Source: Clostridia bacterium (GTDB taxonomy: Bacteria; Bacillota_A; Clostridia; Oscillospirales; CAG-272). From it: a DNA stretch of 5,278 nucleotides. The first letter of the stretch is position 1; each line of letters begins with the position of its first letter. The notes below the pieces were generated by a model. The model was not told where the DNA came from. It was given only the letters and a program-made list of their open reading frames with translations, and ran no database searches. The stretch covers positions 1-5,278 of the forward strand of contig JAFTHF010000003.1 of NCBI GenBank assembly GCA_017457545.1. Reading direction: 5' to 3'. Positions 1 to 5,278 of this stretch are shown here, piece by piece. Made by a program: the position numbers and the translations under genes.

Positions 1-47
1 CCTGCAGTCATCGCAAGGGTCTGGTTGTTAAGGTCAAGGGTGACCTT
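1..47 (-). pseudogene. In-frame continuation of the paralogue past its TAG codon
   Basis: Directly after the TAG at 48-50 the same frame reads KVTLDLNNQTLAMTA to the window edge. It matches residues 388-402 of the 834-residue protein with a single Lys-to-Gln change. The rest lies outside. It is either untranslated remnant coding sequence or part of a longer protein if the TAG is read through or is an error. Confidence 0.55.
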
Positions 48-106
48 CTATGCTATTGCAATACCGGATTCGGAAATAGAAAGATCCTTTAAGAGCTTGA
101 CAGTAC
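1..106 (-). repeat. Direct repeat: cassette-2 opening, copy in the downstream paralogue
   Basis: Aligned without gaps to 2733-2838 with about 13 differences in 106 bases by hand count. It encodes KLLKDLSISESGIAIA, the TAG, and the following open frame. One of the differences (base 50, A here against T at 2782) creates the stop codon. Confidence 0.8.
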
Positions 107-1187
107 TATCCTCTTTTGCGGCTGTAACTGCAACCTTAAGACTTCCTGCCTTCTTTGTAGAGCCATCAGCTGCGGTGTATTCAAAGTTTTCTTCAACAGT
201 TCCGTTAGTGTTGAGCTTGTATGCGGTGTATCCCTCTACAGCAGAGGTAGTAAGCGCATCGTAAGTACATATCATACCGGAAGTATTATAACCGGACTGA
301 TAGGGGTTAACCGAAGCGGCAACACCGTTCTTTACAAGGAATGCATTATCGTGTACATTAAGTACAACATTTGCATCAGCTCTACCATAGATAAAATCAA
401 CTACAGGATTAGCTATAGCAGTATCGAACTGAGTGTAAGCACCCTCGGCAATGTTGATGTTGAGAGTACATGCACCGTTAATGCCAAAAATACTCAGCTT
501 AGCAGTTCCGGCGGGAGCCGCATTAATTACCTTTGTACCGCTTTCCATAGTAAAGGTATGGGTACCTGTTCCGTTAAAGTACATAACCGACGCAGCTGCA
601 TTAACAGCACCGTTAGAGTTGTTAGCCTTAGTTATTGTAGAACCGTTCTTTAAGGTAACAGTTCCCTTTGTTCCGGCAAAGATAACAACGGTTTCGCTCG
701 CACCGCCGTTTGCAGGAATGTAAGCATGGGAATTGTCAAGAACAATGTTTGCAGTACCGTTGGGCTTGAATGCCGCACGGCCTATAGAGGAAAGATCAAC
801 GTCCTTAAGTGTAAGGTCACCGTTCTGAACGTCAATACCGCCGCCGTTTGAAAAATAAGTGATATTTTTAAGGGTGAATTTCGCGCCTTCCTTGACAACG
901 AAGGGGAAAATGTTTGCGTTACAAGTGATAGTAAGCTTGTGTGCGCCACCGTCAATGGTGATGTTCTTGTTGATCAAGAACTTGTTCTGAGTTGAACCGT
1001 GAGCCTCGGTATAATCCTTGGTCATGGTAATGGTTTGTCCCGCCTCAGCTGCTGTAAGAGCTGCTGCGAGGTCGTCATAAGGTGTGTCCCCTATTTTAAA
1101 GGGTGCTGCTGTTTCTTCCGCGAGAATAGGAAGAGCCAAAGCAAACATCATTACGACTGCCAGTGAGATTGCTAATAACTTTTTCAT
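48..1187 (-). CDS. Secreted beta-helix-like protein, paralogue of the 834-residue protein, ended by a probably premature TAG
   Basis: From ATG 1187 to TAG 48-50 this encodes 379 residues. Residues 1-23 are a signal peptide differing from the upstream paralogue at one residue (Val for Ile at 12). Then come the cassette opening (YDDLAAALTAAEAGQTITMT, then FLINKNITIDGGA), Gly/Asn-rich beta-helix-like repeats (about 90-290), and a conserved segment with AFLVKNG, NPYQSG and TSAVEGYTAYKLN. The frame stops just inside the start of the second cassette, after SISESGIAIA. The paralogue reads SGIAISKKVTLDLNN there and continues for about 450 residues. Here the codon aligned with its first Lys (AAG) is TAG, and the following 15 codons to base 1 still read KVTLDLNNQTLAMTA. 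The gene therefore probably continues outside the window and was longer before the stop arose. If TAG is a true stop, the product is a secreted single-cassette protein lacking the second cassette, InlB-like module and C-terminal domain. Alternatives are a pseudogene, a sequencing or assembly error, or read-through of TAG. Confidence 0.75.
   Translation of the reverse strand: MKKLLAISLAVVMMFALALPILAEETAAPFKIGDTPYDDLAAALTAAEAGQTITMTKDYTEAHGSTQNKFLINKNITIDGGAHKLTITCNANIFPFVVKEGAKFTLKNITYFSNGGGIDVQNGDLTLKDVDLSSIGRAAFKPNGTANIVLDNSHAYIPANGGASETVVIFAGTKGTVTLKNGSTITKANNSNGAVNAAASVMYFNGTGTHTFTMESGTKVINAAPAGTAKLSIFGINGACTLNINIAEGAYTQFDTAIANPVVDFIYGRADANVVLNVHDNAFLVKNGVAASVNPYQSGYNTSGMICTYDALTTSAVEGYTAYKLNTNGTVEENFEYTAADGSTKKAGSLKVAVTAAKEDSTVKLLKDLSISESGIAIA
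1101..1187 (-). repeat. Direct repeat: signal peptide segment, copy in the downstream paralogue
   Basis: Aligned without gaps to 3854-3940. By hand count 4 of 87 bases differ, only one changing an amino acid. This region covers the signal peptide and the first residues of the mature protein (EETAAP). The similarity continues a few bases upstream into the AAGCTT before the start codon, consistent with tandem gene duplication or gene conversion. Confidence 0.85.
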
Positions 1188-1197
1188 AAGCTTTTTT

Positions 1198-1204
1198 CTC
1201 CTTT
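1198..1204 (-). promoter_or_regulatory. Ribosome binding site deciding the start of the paralogue at 1187
   Basis: AAAGGAG on the minus strand ends 10 nt before the ATG at 1185-1187, where the signal peptide MKKLLAISLAV begins. An upstream in-frame ATG at 1223 would add 12 basic residues inside the hairpin and place this site within the coding region. The 1187 start is therefore chosen, matching the paralogue. Confidence 0.8.
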
Positions 1205-1212
1205 GGAAAATT

Positions 1213-1242
1213 TTTATAAGCACCTTTATCTGTGCCTGACAA
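1213..1242 (-). promoter_or_regulatory. Candidate promoter for the downstream paralogue, overlapping the hairpin
   Basis: On the minus strand TTGTCA (1237-1242, five of six matches to TTGACA) is separated by 18 nt from TATAAA (1213-1218, five of six matches to TATAAT). The -35 box falls mostly in the hairpin loop and one stem arm forms much of the spacer. Predicted initiation near 1206 would leave a very short leader of about 19 nt, with the ribosome binding site almost at the 5' end, which lowers confidence. Confidence 0.3.
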
Positions 1243-1256
1243 ACACAGATAAAGGT
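1222..1256 (-). terminator. 13-bp perfect hairpin between small gene and paralogue; weak terminator or attenuator
   Basis: Bases 1222-1234 pair perfectly with 1244-1256 (arm ACCTTTATCTGTG), leaving a 9-nt loop. Read on the minus strand, the stem is followed by GCTTATAAAAATTTTCC, a poor U-tract interrupted by A residues; on the plus strand no U-run follows. It could end most transcripts after the small gene, partly attenuate the downstream gene, or protect the upstream mRNA 3' end. The hairpin itself is certain; its role is inferred. Confidence 0.55.
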
Positions 1257-1283
1257 TACTATCTGGTAAATTGCTCTTTTCGA

Positions 1284-1418
1284 TCAGTTATTGAACCAAC
1301 CGGAGGGAGCCTGCTCCACGTCATCATACTGCGCGAGATCGTCCTCTGCGGAAAGTGTGATCACGTCTGCTGTCTTAAGCTCTACTATTTCAGCCCAAGG
1401 GGTATTATAATTTTTCAT
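1284..1418 (-). CDS. Small acidic protein (44 residues), function unknown
   Basis: An ATG frame of 44 codons ending in TGA (1284-1286), preceded at 9 nt by one of the best ribosome binding sites in the window. The product begins MKNYNTPWAEIVELKTADVI, continues TLSAEDDLAQYDDVEQ and ends APSGWFNN. It has nine Asp/Glu against two Lys, no Cys, no hydrophobic stretch and no signal peptide, so it should be a soluble cytoplasmic peptide unless exported by a dedicated route. The opening 'MKxYxxPxxEIVEL...ADVIT-S' recalls short proteins I have seen repeatedly in gut Clostridia, which as far as I know have no assigned function; this is memory, not a search. It lies 17 nt downstream of the large secreted protein and 96 nt upstream of its paralogue, so it is probably co-transcribed. 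A peptide precursor (conserved leader, variable acidic tail) is a possibility, but no modification enzyme is visible here. Confidence 0.75.
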   Translation of the reverse strand: MKNYNTPWAEIVELKTADVITLSAEDDLAQYDDVEQAPSGWFNN

Positions 1419-1427
1419 TACTTTGTA

Positions 1428-1433
1428 CCTCCT
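1428..1433 (-). promoter_or_regulatory. Strong ribosome binding site of the 44-residue protein
   Basis: AAGGAGGT on the minus strand (core AGGAGG at 1428-1433) is near-perfectly complementary to the 16S rRNA tail. It sits 9 nt before the ATG at 1416-1418 and lies only a few bases past the stop codon of the preceding gene (1436-1438). Ribosomes ending the large protein could therefore reinitiate here. This site is the best evidence that the short frame is a real gene. Confidence 0.8.
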
Positions 1434-1435
1434 TT

Positions 1436-3940
1436 TTATTTCGCTTCTACATTGCATTCAGCAATAATGCCGTTTACAACTCTGTTATCTGCGTAAGCAT
1501 CATTACCGCTGAGTGCCTCAGCCACATCAAGCATAGATCTTACGTTGTTGGTGGAATCGAAATCGGTATAGATGGTTGCGGTGCCGCCGTTTGCGTAAGT
1601 GATAACTATGTATCCGCGAGCTGCAAGCTCAGTCGTGTAGAGTGTCTTTGCATCAACGCCGGCATTGTTCATAAGAACTGCTGCATGCATTGCATTTTCG
1701 TATGTGGTCTCACCGTTTACGAAATTGTCCTGAACCTTAGTGTTTACGATATCGATTGCGACTGCATCGTCTCCACCTGTTGCAAGAGCAGCGGTAAGCT
1801 CGTTTTCACCAAGCTTTGCTACAGCAGCGATAAGGGTGTGGTAAGAAGCAGAGGTTCCGAGAGCTGCACGAAGCTCATCTGTAATTACGGTTGTGAAACG
1901 GAGACCGTTTTCCTTATAGATAGTTCTGAGAGATGCGCCGTCGATCATGTCATAATCGCCGTCATTCATATATACTGCCTTAAGTGTAAGAGCTGTGTCA
2001 GCGGTAATTGCAGATGCAGCGGTGTACATCTTTGTTCCGTCCGAATAGCCGAGAAACGCCTTATCGCCGTTTGCTACTGCAGGAAGATTCAATCCCTTCG
2101 CAGCAACTTCCTTAGAAAGTATCCATGTAGCACCCTTATCGTTTACGGTAACAGTTCCACCTGTTGTCTGGGGATTTACAAAATAAGGAGTTGCGGTTCC
2201 GGGAGCATAATCAAACTTAACTATTGCACCTTCATCAAGGTTAATAACAATATTACCTACTGACAGGTCAACAATAGGTCCTACTTTAGCTCCGTCTTTC
2301 GTACTGGTCTGGTGTGCATCGATAATAGAGCAACCTGCACCAACGTTAAGTTCAAGATCGGTGGTTTGCGCTGCAGTCTGAACAGATATAGCGCCCTGAC
2401 CAGCCGCATTGGAAGACGCTTGGTTAGTCTTAAGCCAAGAATTGTTGGTCATATAAATAAAGCCGTCGGTAGAATGTTCAACAAGTATCAATGCCTCGTT
2501 ACCACTGTTAGCGCCAAGGCTGGTGATATTAGCGTTATTCATATAAAGCTTTGTAGTTCCTGCTCCCGAAAGCTTAATGTAAGGTCTTGCCCAAGTACCG
2601 GTCATAGTCTGTACGCCGGTAAGGTTATCAAGCGTAAGGATACCATTACCGTTAACAATGATACCGCCGTTCATCTTAAGAGTTCCATTCTTAACCGTAA
2701 ATGCTGCTGTTACAGGAGTGAAGGAATATGCACCTGCGGTCATTGCAAGAGTCTTGTTGTTAAGGTCAAGGGTGACCTTCTTTGATATTGCGATGCCGGA
2801 TTCAGAAATAGTAAGATCCTTGAGGAGCTTGATAGTACCGCCATCCTTCACATTTGTAATTGCATAAACAAGACTTCCTGTTTCCTGTGTAGAACCGTCT
2901 GCTGCATCGTACTCAAAATTAAAAGTTGCATTCATCTTGTACGCTGTGTATCCCTCTACAGCGGACGTTTCAAGAGCTACGAATTGATACGTACGACCGT
3001 TATCGTTACTACCGCCCTGATAAGGATTGATGGTAGGGGTAAGGCCGTTCTTTACAAGGAAAGCACCGTCGGGGGCGGTAAGATTCAAGACTTTTGTAGA
3101 CACGTTGGAAACAAAGCTAAAGTTAGTAATATTAGCAGAATCGAGCACAAGATATGCGCCACTTGCAATATTTACATCAAATTTAGTTTTTGAACCGTTG
3201 TTTCCGATAATACTACCGGATGCATTGCCTGCAACACAGTTGGAAACCAGCTTGGAGCCTGATTCCATGTTAATGGTAGTTGATCCTGCCCCATTTACGT
3301 ATATAACTGCTCCCGCAGCATTAACATTACCGTTAGACTTATTGTTCTTAATAATATTTGCGCCGTTTTTTAAATTAAAATTATTAGTTCCGGCACCATC
3401 TACCAAAAGAACAGTTTCACCAGATCCAGTTTCTGATACGGTTTTCAAGGTTGAATTTTCAATATTAGCGACAGAGGTATTGCCTGCGCCTGCGGTTGTT
3501 TTAACAACAACACGGCCAAGTGTGTAAGCAGACTCTACGTTCGAAATATTGAGTGTTCCGTTATTTACGTTAAATCCACCACCGGACGAGGATATCTCTT
3601 TGAAGTTGGTAACGTTAACGGTTACACCGCCGTTGATTATGAATGCAAACGTATTGTCATTTGTACCTTGACCGTACTTGTTGGTACGGATCTCGAGATC
3701 AAATCCTCCACCGTCAAGAGTGAGATTTTTGTTAATAGTAATACCAGCCACGCCTGTTTCGATATGGTCCTTTGTCAGTGTGACAGTACTACCCGCAGTT
3801 GCTGCACTTATAGCAGCCGGGAGTGTGTCATAAGATGTTTCACCTACTTTGTAGGGTGCTGCTGTTTCTTCCGCGAGAATGGGAAGAGCCAAAGCAAACA
3901 TCATTATGACTGCCAATGAGATCGCTAATAACTTTTTCAT
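1436..3940 (-). CDS. Secreted multidomain protein with two beta-helix-like repeat cassettes
   Basis: A complete 834-residue protein, ATG with a good ribosome binding site to TAA. Residues 1-23 are a classic signal peptide (MKKLL, hydrophobic core, LPILA before EE). Cassette 1 (about 24-335) opens with the pattern YDTLPAAISAATAGSTVTLT, then GITINKNLTLDGGG. It continues as Gly/Asn/Thr-rich short strands with many NG and SG turns (NGTLNISN, NLKNGA, INMESGSK), typical of right-handed parallel beta-helix proteins. Cassette 2 (about 350-610) repeats the opening pattern: SLVYAITNVKDGGTIKLLKD, then GIAISKKVTLDLNNKTL. Residues about 625-657 (FLGYSDGTKMYTAASAITAD, then LTLKAVY) resemble the second half of an InlB B-repeat/Flg_new module. 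Residues about 666-834 (GASLRTIYKENGLRF ... ARGYIVITY ... NVRSMLDVAEAL) match a C-terminal domain style I know from clostridial surface proteins of unknown function. There is no LPXTG signal, C-terminal membrane segment, SLH domain or dockerin, so the mode of cell attachment, if any, is unknown. No catalytic residues can be assigned. An adhesin, a glycan-binding protein or a structural exoprotein are all possible. Confidence 0.9.
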   Translation of the reverse strand: MKKLLAISLAVIMMFALALPILAEETAAPYKVGETSYDTLPAAISAATAGSTVTLTKDHIETGVAGITINKNLTLDGGGFDLEIRTNKYGQGTNDNTFAFIINGGVTVNVTNFKEISSSGGGFNVNNGTLNISNVESAYTLGRVVVKTTAGAGNTSVANIENSTLKTVSETGSGETVLLVDGAGTNNFNLKNGANIIKNNKSNGNVNAAGAVIYVNGAGSTTINMESGSKLVSNCVAGNASGSIIGNNGSKTKFDVNIASGAYLVLDSANITNFSFVSNVSTKVLNLTAPDGAFLVKNGLTPTINPYQGGSNDNGRTYQFVALETSAVEGYTAYKMNATFNFEYDAADGSTQETGSLVYAITNVKDGGTIKLLKDLTISESGIAISKKVTLDLNNKTLAMTAGAYSFTPVTAAFTVKNGTLKMNGGIIVNGNGILTLDNLTGVQTMTGTWARPYIKLSGAGTTKLYMNNANITSLGANSGNEALILVEHSTDGFIYMTNNSWLKTNQASSNAAGQGAISVQTAAQTTDLELNVGAGCSIIDAHQTSTKDGAKVGPIVDLSVGNIVINLDEGAIVKFDYAPGTATPYFVNPQTTGGTVTVNDKGATWILSKEVAAKGLNLPAVANGDKAFLGYSDGTKMYTAASAITADTALTLKAVYMNDGDYDMIDGASLRTIYKENGLRFTTVITDELRAALGTSASYHTLIAAVAKLGENELTAALATGGDDAVAIDIVNTKVQDNFVNGETTYENAMHAAVLMNNAGVDAKTLYTTELAARGYIVITYANGGTATIYTDFDSTNNVRSMLDVAEALSGNDAYADNRVVNGIIAECNVEAK
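2733..2838 (-). repeat. Direct repeat: cassette-2 opening, copy in the upstream paralogue
   Basis: Partner of 1-106, about 88% identical. It encodes KLLKDLTISESGIAISKKVT and LDLNNKTLAMTAG, and keeps AAG (Lys) at 2780-2782 where the other copy has TAG. Confidence 0.8.
3854..3940 (-). repeat. Direct repeat: signal peptide segment, copy in the upstream paralogue
   Basis: Partner of 1101-1187, about 95% identical over 87 bases with no gaps. Confidence 0.85.
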
Positions 3941-3948
3941 AAGCTTTT

Positions 3949-3953
3949 TCCTT
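3949..3953 (-). promoter_or_regulatory. Ribosome binding site of the 834-residue secreted protein
   Basis: AAGGA on the minus strand ends 8 nt before the ATG at 3938-3940. It fixes the start, which is also where the signal peptide begins. The 9 nt AAGCTTATG across the start are identical in the downstream paralogue. Confidence 0.75.
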
Positions 3954-3969
3954 CTTTCTTTTAAATTTT

Positions 3970-3999
3970 GGTATATGCTTTTTTACTTATGAATTACAA
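3970..3999 (-). promoter_or_regulatory. Weak promoter candidate in the AT-rich gap before the large secreted protein
   Basis: The 60-nt gap between the hydrolase stop (4001) and the next start (3940) is AT-rich and has no convincing terminator hairpin. On the minus strand TTGTAA (3994-3999) lies 17-18 nt before ATATAC/TATACC (3970-3976), a poor match to the sigma-A consensus. Such matches are expected by chance in AT-rich DNA. Read-through from the hydrolase gene is at least as likely. Confidence 0.2.
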
Positions 4000-4000
4000 T

Positions 4001-5278
4001 TTAATAAATTTTCTTGTAGTTAGCAAGAAACGCCGTGATGTCGTCGTAATCATTGGTGCTTACAGTTCCATCCACAAGTGTCAGAACGGTTATGTCATCC
4101 GCCGCAACGAATACCTTGTTCTTGTCCATAGTACCGTCAAGGAAATAGGATGTGTTGCTATTGCCTTCTCCGTCAAGATATACGTCTACGGGATTTCCGT
4201 TATTATTATAAAATCTTACGTACAGTGCCGCAACGGGCCAAAGCGCGTATTCGGGAGTTATAGTCTCATATACTGTTCTGGACATTCCGCTAATACCGTG
4301 GTGCGCTACCTGTACGATATCGCTTCCGAGAGTCTCTGCGGTGTAGAGATTCAAAAGGTGGAAAGCTGACTCGGAATAGTCACCGAGACACATGAAGGAA
4401 TTGCCCTCAAGCTCCATCCTCCATACAATACTTGCGTTATTTGTATCAGGACTGAGTGAGTTCTCGAAAACATCCGTGGTATAAAGCATCGTGATCTTTG
4501 CGTTACGAATATTAAATACCTGTCCGGGATGCGCTTTGATCATCTTGGCACCCTTGAAATTGGACTTTATAAGGCCTCTCAATGTATCCTGTGCAGGAGT
4601 GTGTCCTCCCTGCTCTTTGCTTGGGAAATTGAATATGAATCTCTCAACGGTAACCTTATCCGAATACTTAGATACAAAGGACGGGAAGAATCCAATGTGG
4701 TCTCCGTGATTATGAGAGAAGAACCAAGCCGCTATGGTGATATTGTCCTCGTCGGGAGCCTGCGCTTTAAGAACAGTGTAAATGTTGTCAGCCTGTACCT
4801 CAGCATGACCGCCGTCAACTACGATAAAGCTTCCGTCAGCAAGGCGGATAACGTAGCACATTCCGTTAATGTTGGTCATGCACTTATTTTCATCGACTTT
4901 TGAATCATAGTACAGACCGATCTGTGTAATGCTGCTTTTAAGTCCTTCAATAGGAGTATATTCAATCTCCTCAGCCTTTGCGGGAAGCTCGGTATCTTCT
5001 TTCCACTCCACAAGGATCTTGCTCATCTTGTTCCACTTAGTATAGATAGTGGTTACAACAAGCTCGTCGTTTACGTACGTGGAATACTCGTTGCCCTCAA
5101 TAACATTCTCAGCATAAAGCTCATATCCGTTATTTACAAGAAGCTCCTTGTAGCTATTAAGCTTTTCTGTTGCCGAATTGCCCTTTCCAAATCTGAGCAT
5201 ATAGCAATCGTCGCCGGTATCCTCAATAACGGGCGTCAAGCCCTCCAATACGGGAAGCTTCTGAATAAGCTCGCCAGG
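4001..5278 (-). CDS. MBL-fold metallo-hydrolase, 5' end cut off by the window edge
   Basis: The frame is open from the window edge at 5278 to a TAA at 4001-4003, giving 425 visible residues. The first possible start is a TTG at 5246-5248, but it has no ribosome binding site and the frame stays open before it (PGELIQKLPV), so the true start lies outside. Residue numbers here count from that TTG. The metallo-beta-lactamase signature is clear. A strand and turn, SFIVVDGG (140-147), is followed by the metal-binding HxHxDH motif HNHGDH (179-184, bases 4697-4714). Further on are GD (289-290) and AHHG (315-318), which supply later ligands in this fold. The zinc/iron site therefore looks intact and the protein is probably an active hydrolase; the substrate is unknown. 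About 130 residues before the MBL core form an extra N-terminal region I do not recognise. Large clostridial MBL proteins with a 'DGSFIV-DGG ... HGDH' arrangement are familiar from gut genomes. No signal peptide can be judged. It is probably the first visible gene of an operon with the secreted protein 60 nt downstream. Confidence 0.88.
   Translation of the reverse strand, partial: PGELIQKLPVLEGLTPVIEDTGDDCYMLRFGKGNSATEKLNSYKELLVNNGYELYAENVIEGNEYSTYVNDELVVTTIYTKWNKMSKILVEWKEDTELPAKAEEIEYTPIEGLKSSITQIGLYYDSKVDENKCMTNINGMCYVIRLADGSFIVVDGGHAEVQADNIYTVLKAQAPDEDNITIAAWFFSHNHGDHIGFFPSFVSKYSDKVTVERFIFNFPSKEQGGHTPAQDTLRGLIKSNFKGAKMIKAHPGQVFNIRNAKITMLYTTDVFENSLSPDTNNASIVWRMELEGNSFMCLGDYSESAFHLLNLYTAETLGSDIVQVAHHGISGMSRTVYETITPEYALWPVAALYVRFYNNNGNPVDVYLDGEGNSNTSYFLDGTMDKNKVFVAADDITVLTLVDGTVSTNDYDDITAFLANYKKIY

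Noticed and set aside
1..106. Repeats at 1-106/2733-2838 and 1101-1187/3854-3940 as CRISPR or mobile-element repeats
   Set aside because: They are in-frame coding homology between paralogues. There are no short regular spacers, terminal inverted repeats or transposase.
1188..1223. Upstream ATG at 1223 extending the downstream paralogue by 12 residues (MLIKIFQRRKKL)
   Set aside because: It has no ribosome binding site, begins within the hairpin stem, and would put AAAGGAG (1198-1204) inside the coding region. The 1187 start matches the paralogue and starts the signal peptide.
1685..2263. 192-codon open frame on the plus strand
   Set aside because: It is antisense to the well-supported 834-residue protein, is Cys-rich with no domain pattern, and has no convincing ribosome binding site. 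It is a mirror frame of the real gene.
2312..3527. Several 69-166 codon plus-strand frames opposite the large secreted protein
   Set aside because: They overlap each other and the real gene, have low-complexity composition mirroring its Gly/Asn/Thr codons, and show no recognisable motif.
3968..4903. Plus-strand frames of 72-133 codons opposite the MBL hydrolase
   Set aside because: They are antisense to a gene with intact catalytic motifs, with no ribosome binding site or domain evidence.
5246..5248. TTG as the start of the MBL hydrolase
   Set aside because: No Shine-Dalgarno sequence precedes it and the frame continues open to the window edge, so the gene most likely begins outside.

Overview
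The window is a single head-to-tail gene cluster on the minus strand, about 44% GC by eye. Transcription runs from base 5278 towards base 1. Good Shine-Dalgarno sequences precede every visible start: AAGGA, AAGGAGG and AAAGGAG. The secreted proteins and the clostridial-type C-terminal domain point to a low/mid-GC Firmicute, most likely an uncultured gut Clostridia (Oscillospiraceae/Lachnospiraceae-like). This placement rests on protein style only; no marker gene is present.

Layout in transcription order. (1) 4001-5278 is the 3' part of an MBL-fold metallo-hydrolase gene; its start lies outside the window. (2) After a 60-nt AT-rich gap comes a complete 834-residue secreted protein (1436-3940). 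It has a signal peptide, two beta-helix-like repeat cassettes, a short InlB/Flg_new-like module and a clostridial 'GASLRT...GLRF' C-terminal domain. (3) Only 17 nt downstream, with its ribosome binding site abutting the previous stop codon, is a 44-codon gene (1284-1418) for an acidic small protein starting MKNYNTPWAEIVEL. (4) A 13-bp perfect hairpin and a possible promoter (1213-1256) follow. (5) Last is a second secreted beta-helix-like protein (48-1187), a tandem paralogue of the 834-residue protein. Its signal peptide is nearly identical in DNA, but its reading frame is interrupted by a TAG codon at 48-50, exactly where the paralogue has AAG (Lys). The same frame stays open and similar to the paralogue from that stop to base 1.

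How the parts work together is inference. Order, shared strand and tight spacing suggest a co-transcribed unit for extracytoplasmic proteins, with the hydrolase upstream and the small protein coupled to the large secreted one. No substrate or function can be assigned from sequence. The points most worth a second look are the in-frame TAG, the small protein gene hidden between the paralogues, and the hairpin/promoter overlap. No RNA genes, CRISPR arrays, insertion sequences or integration sites were seen, and no stretch over 300 bases lacks a gene.
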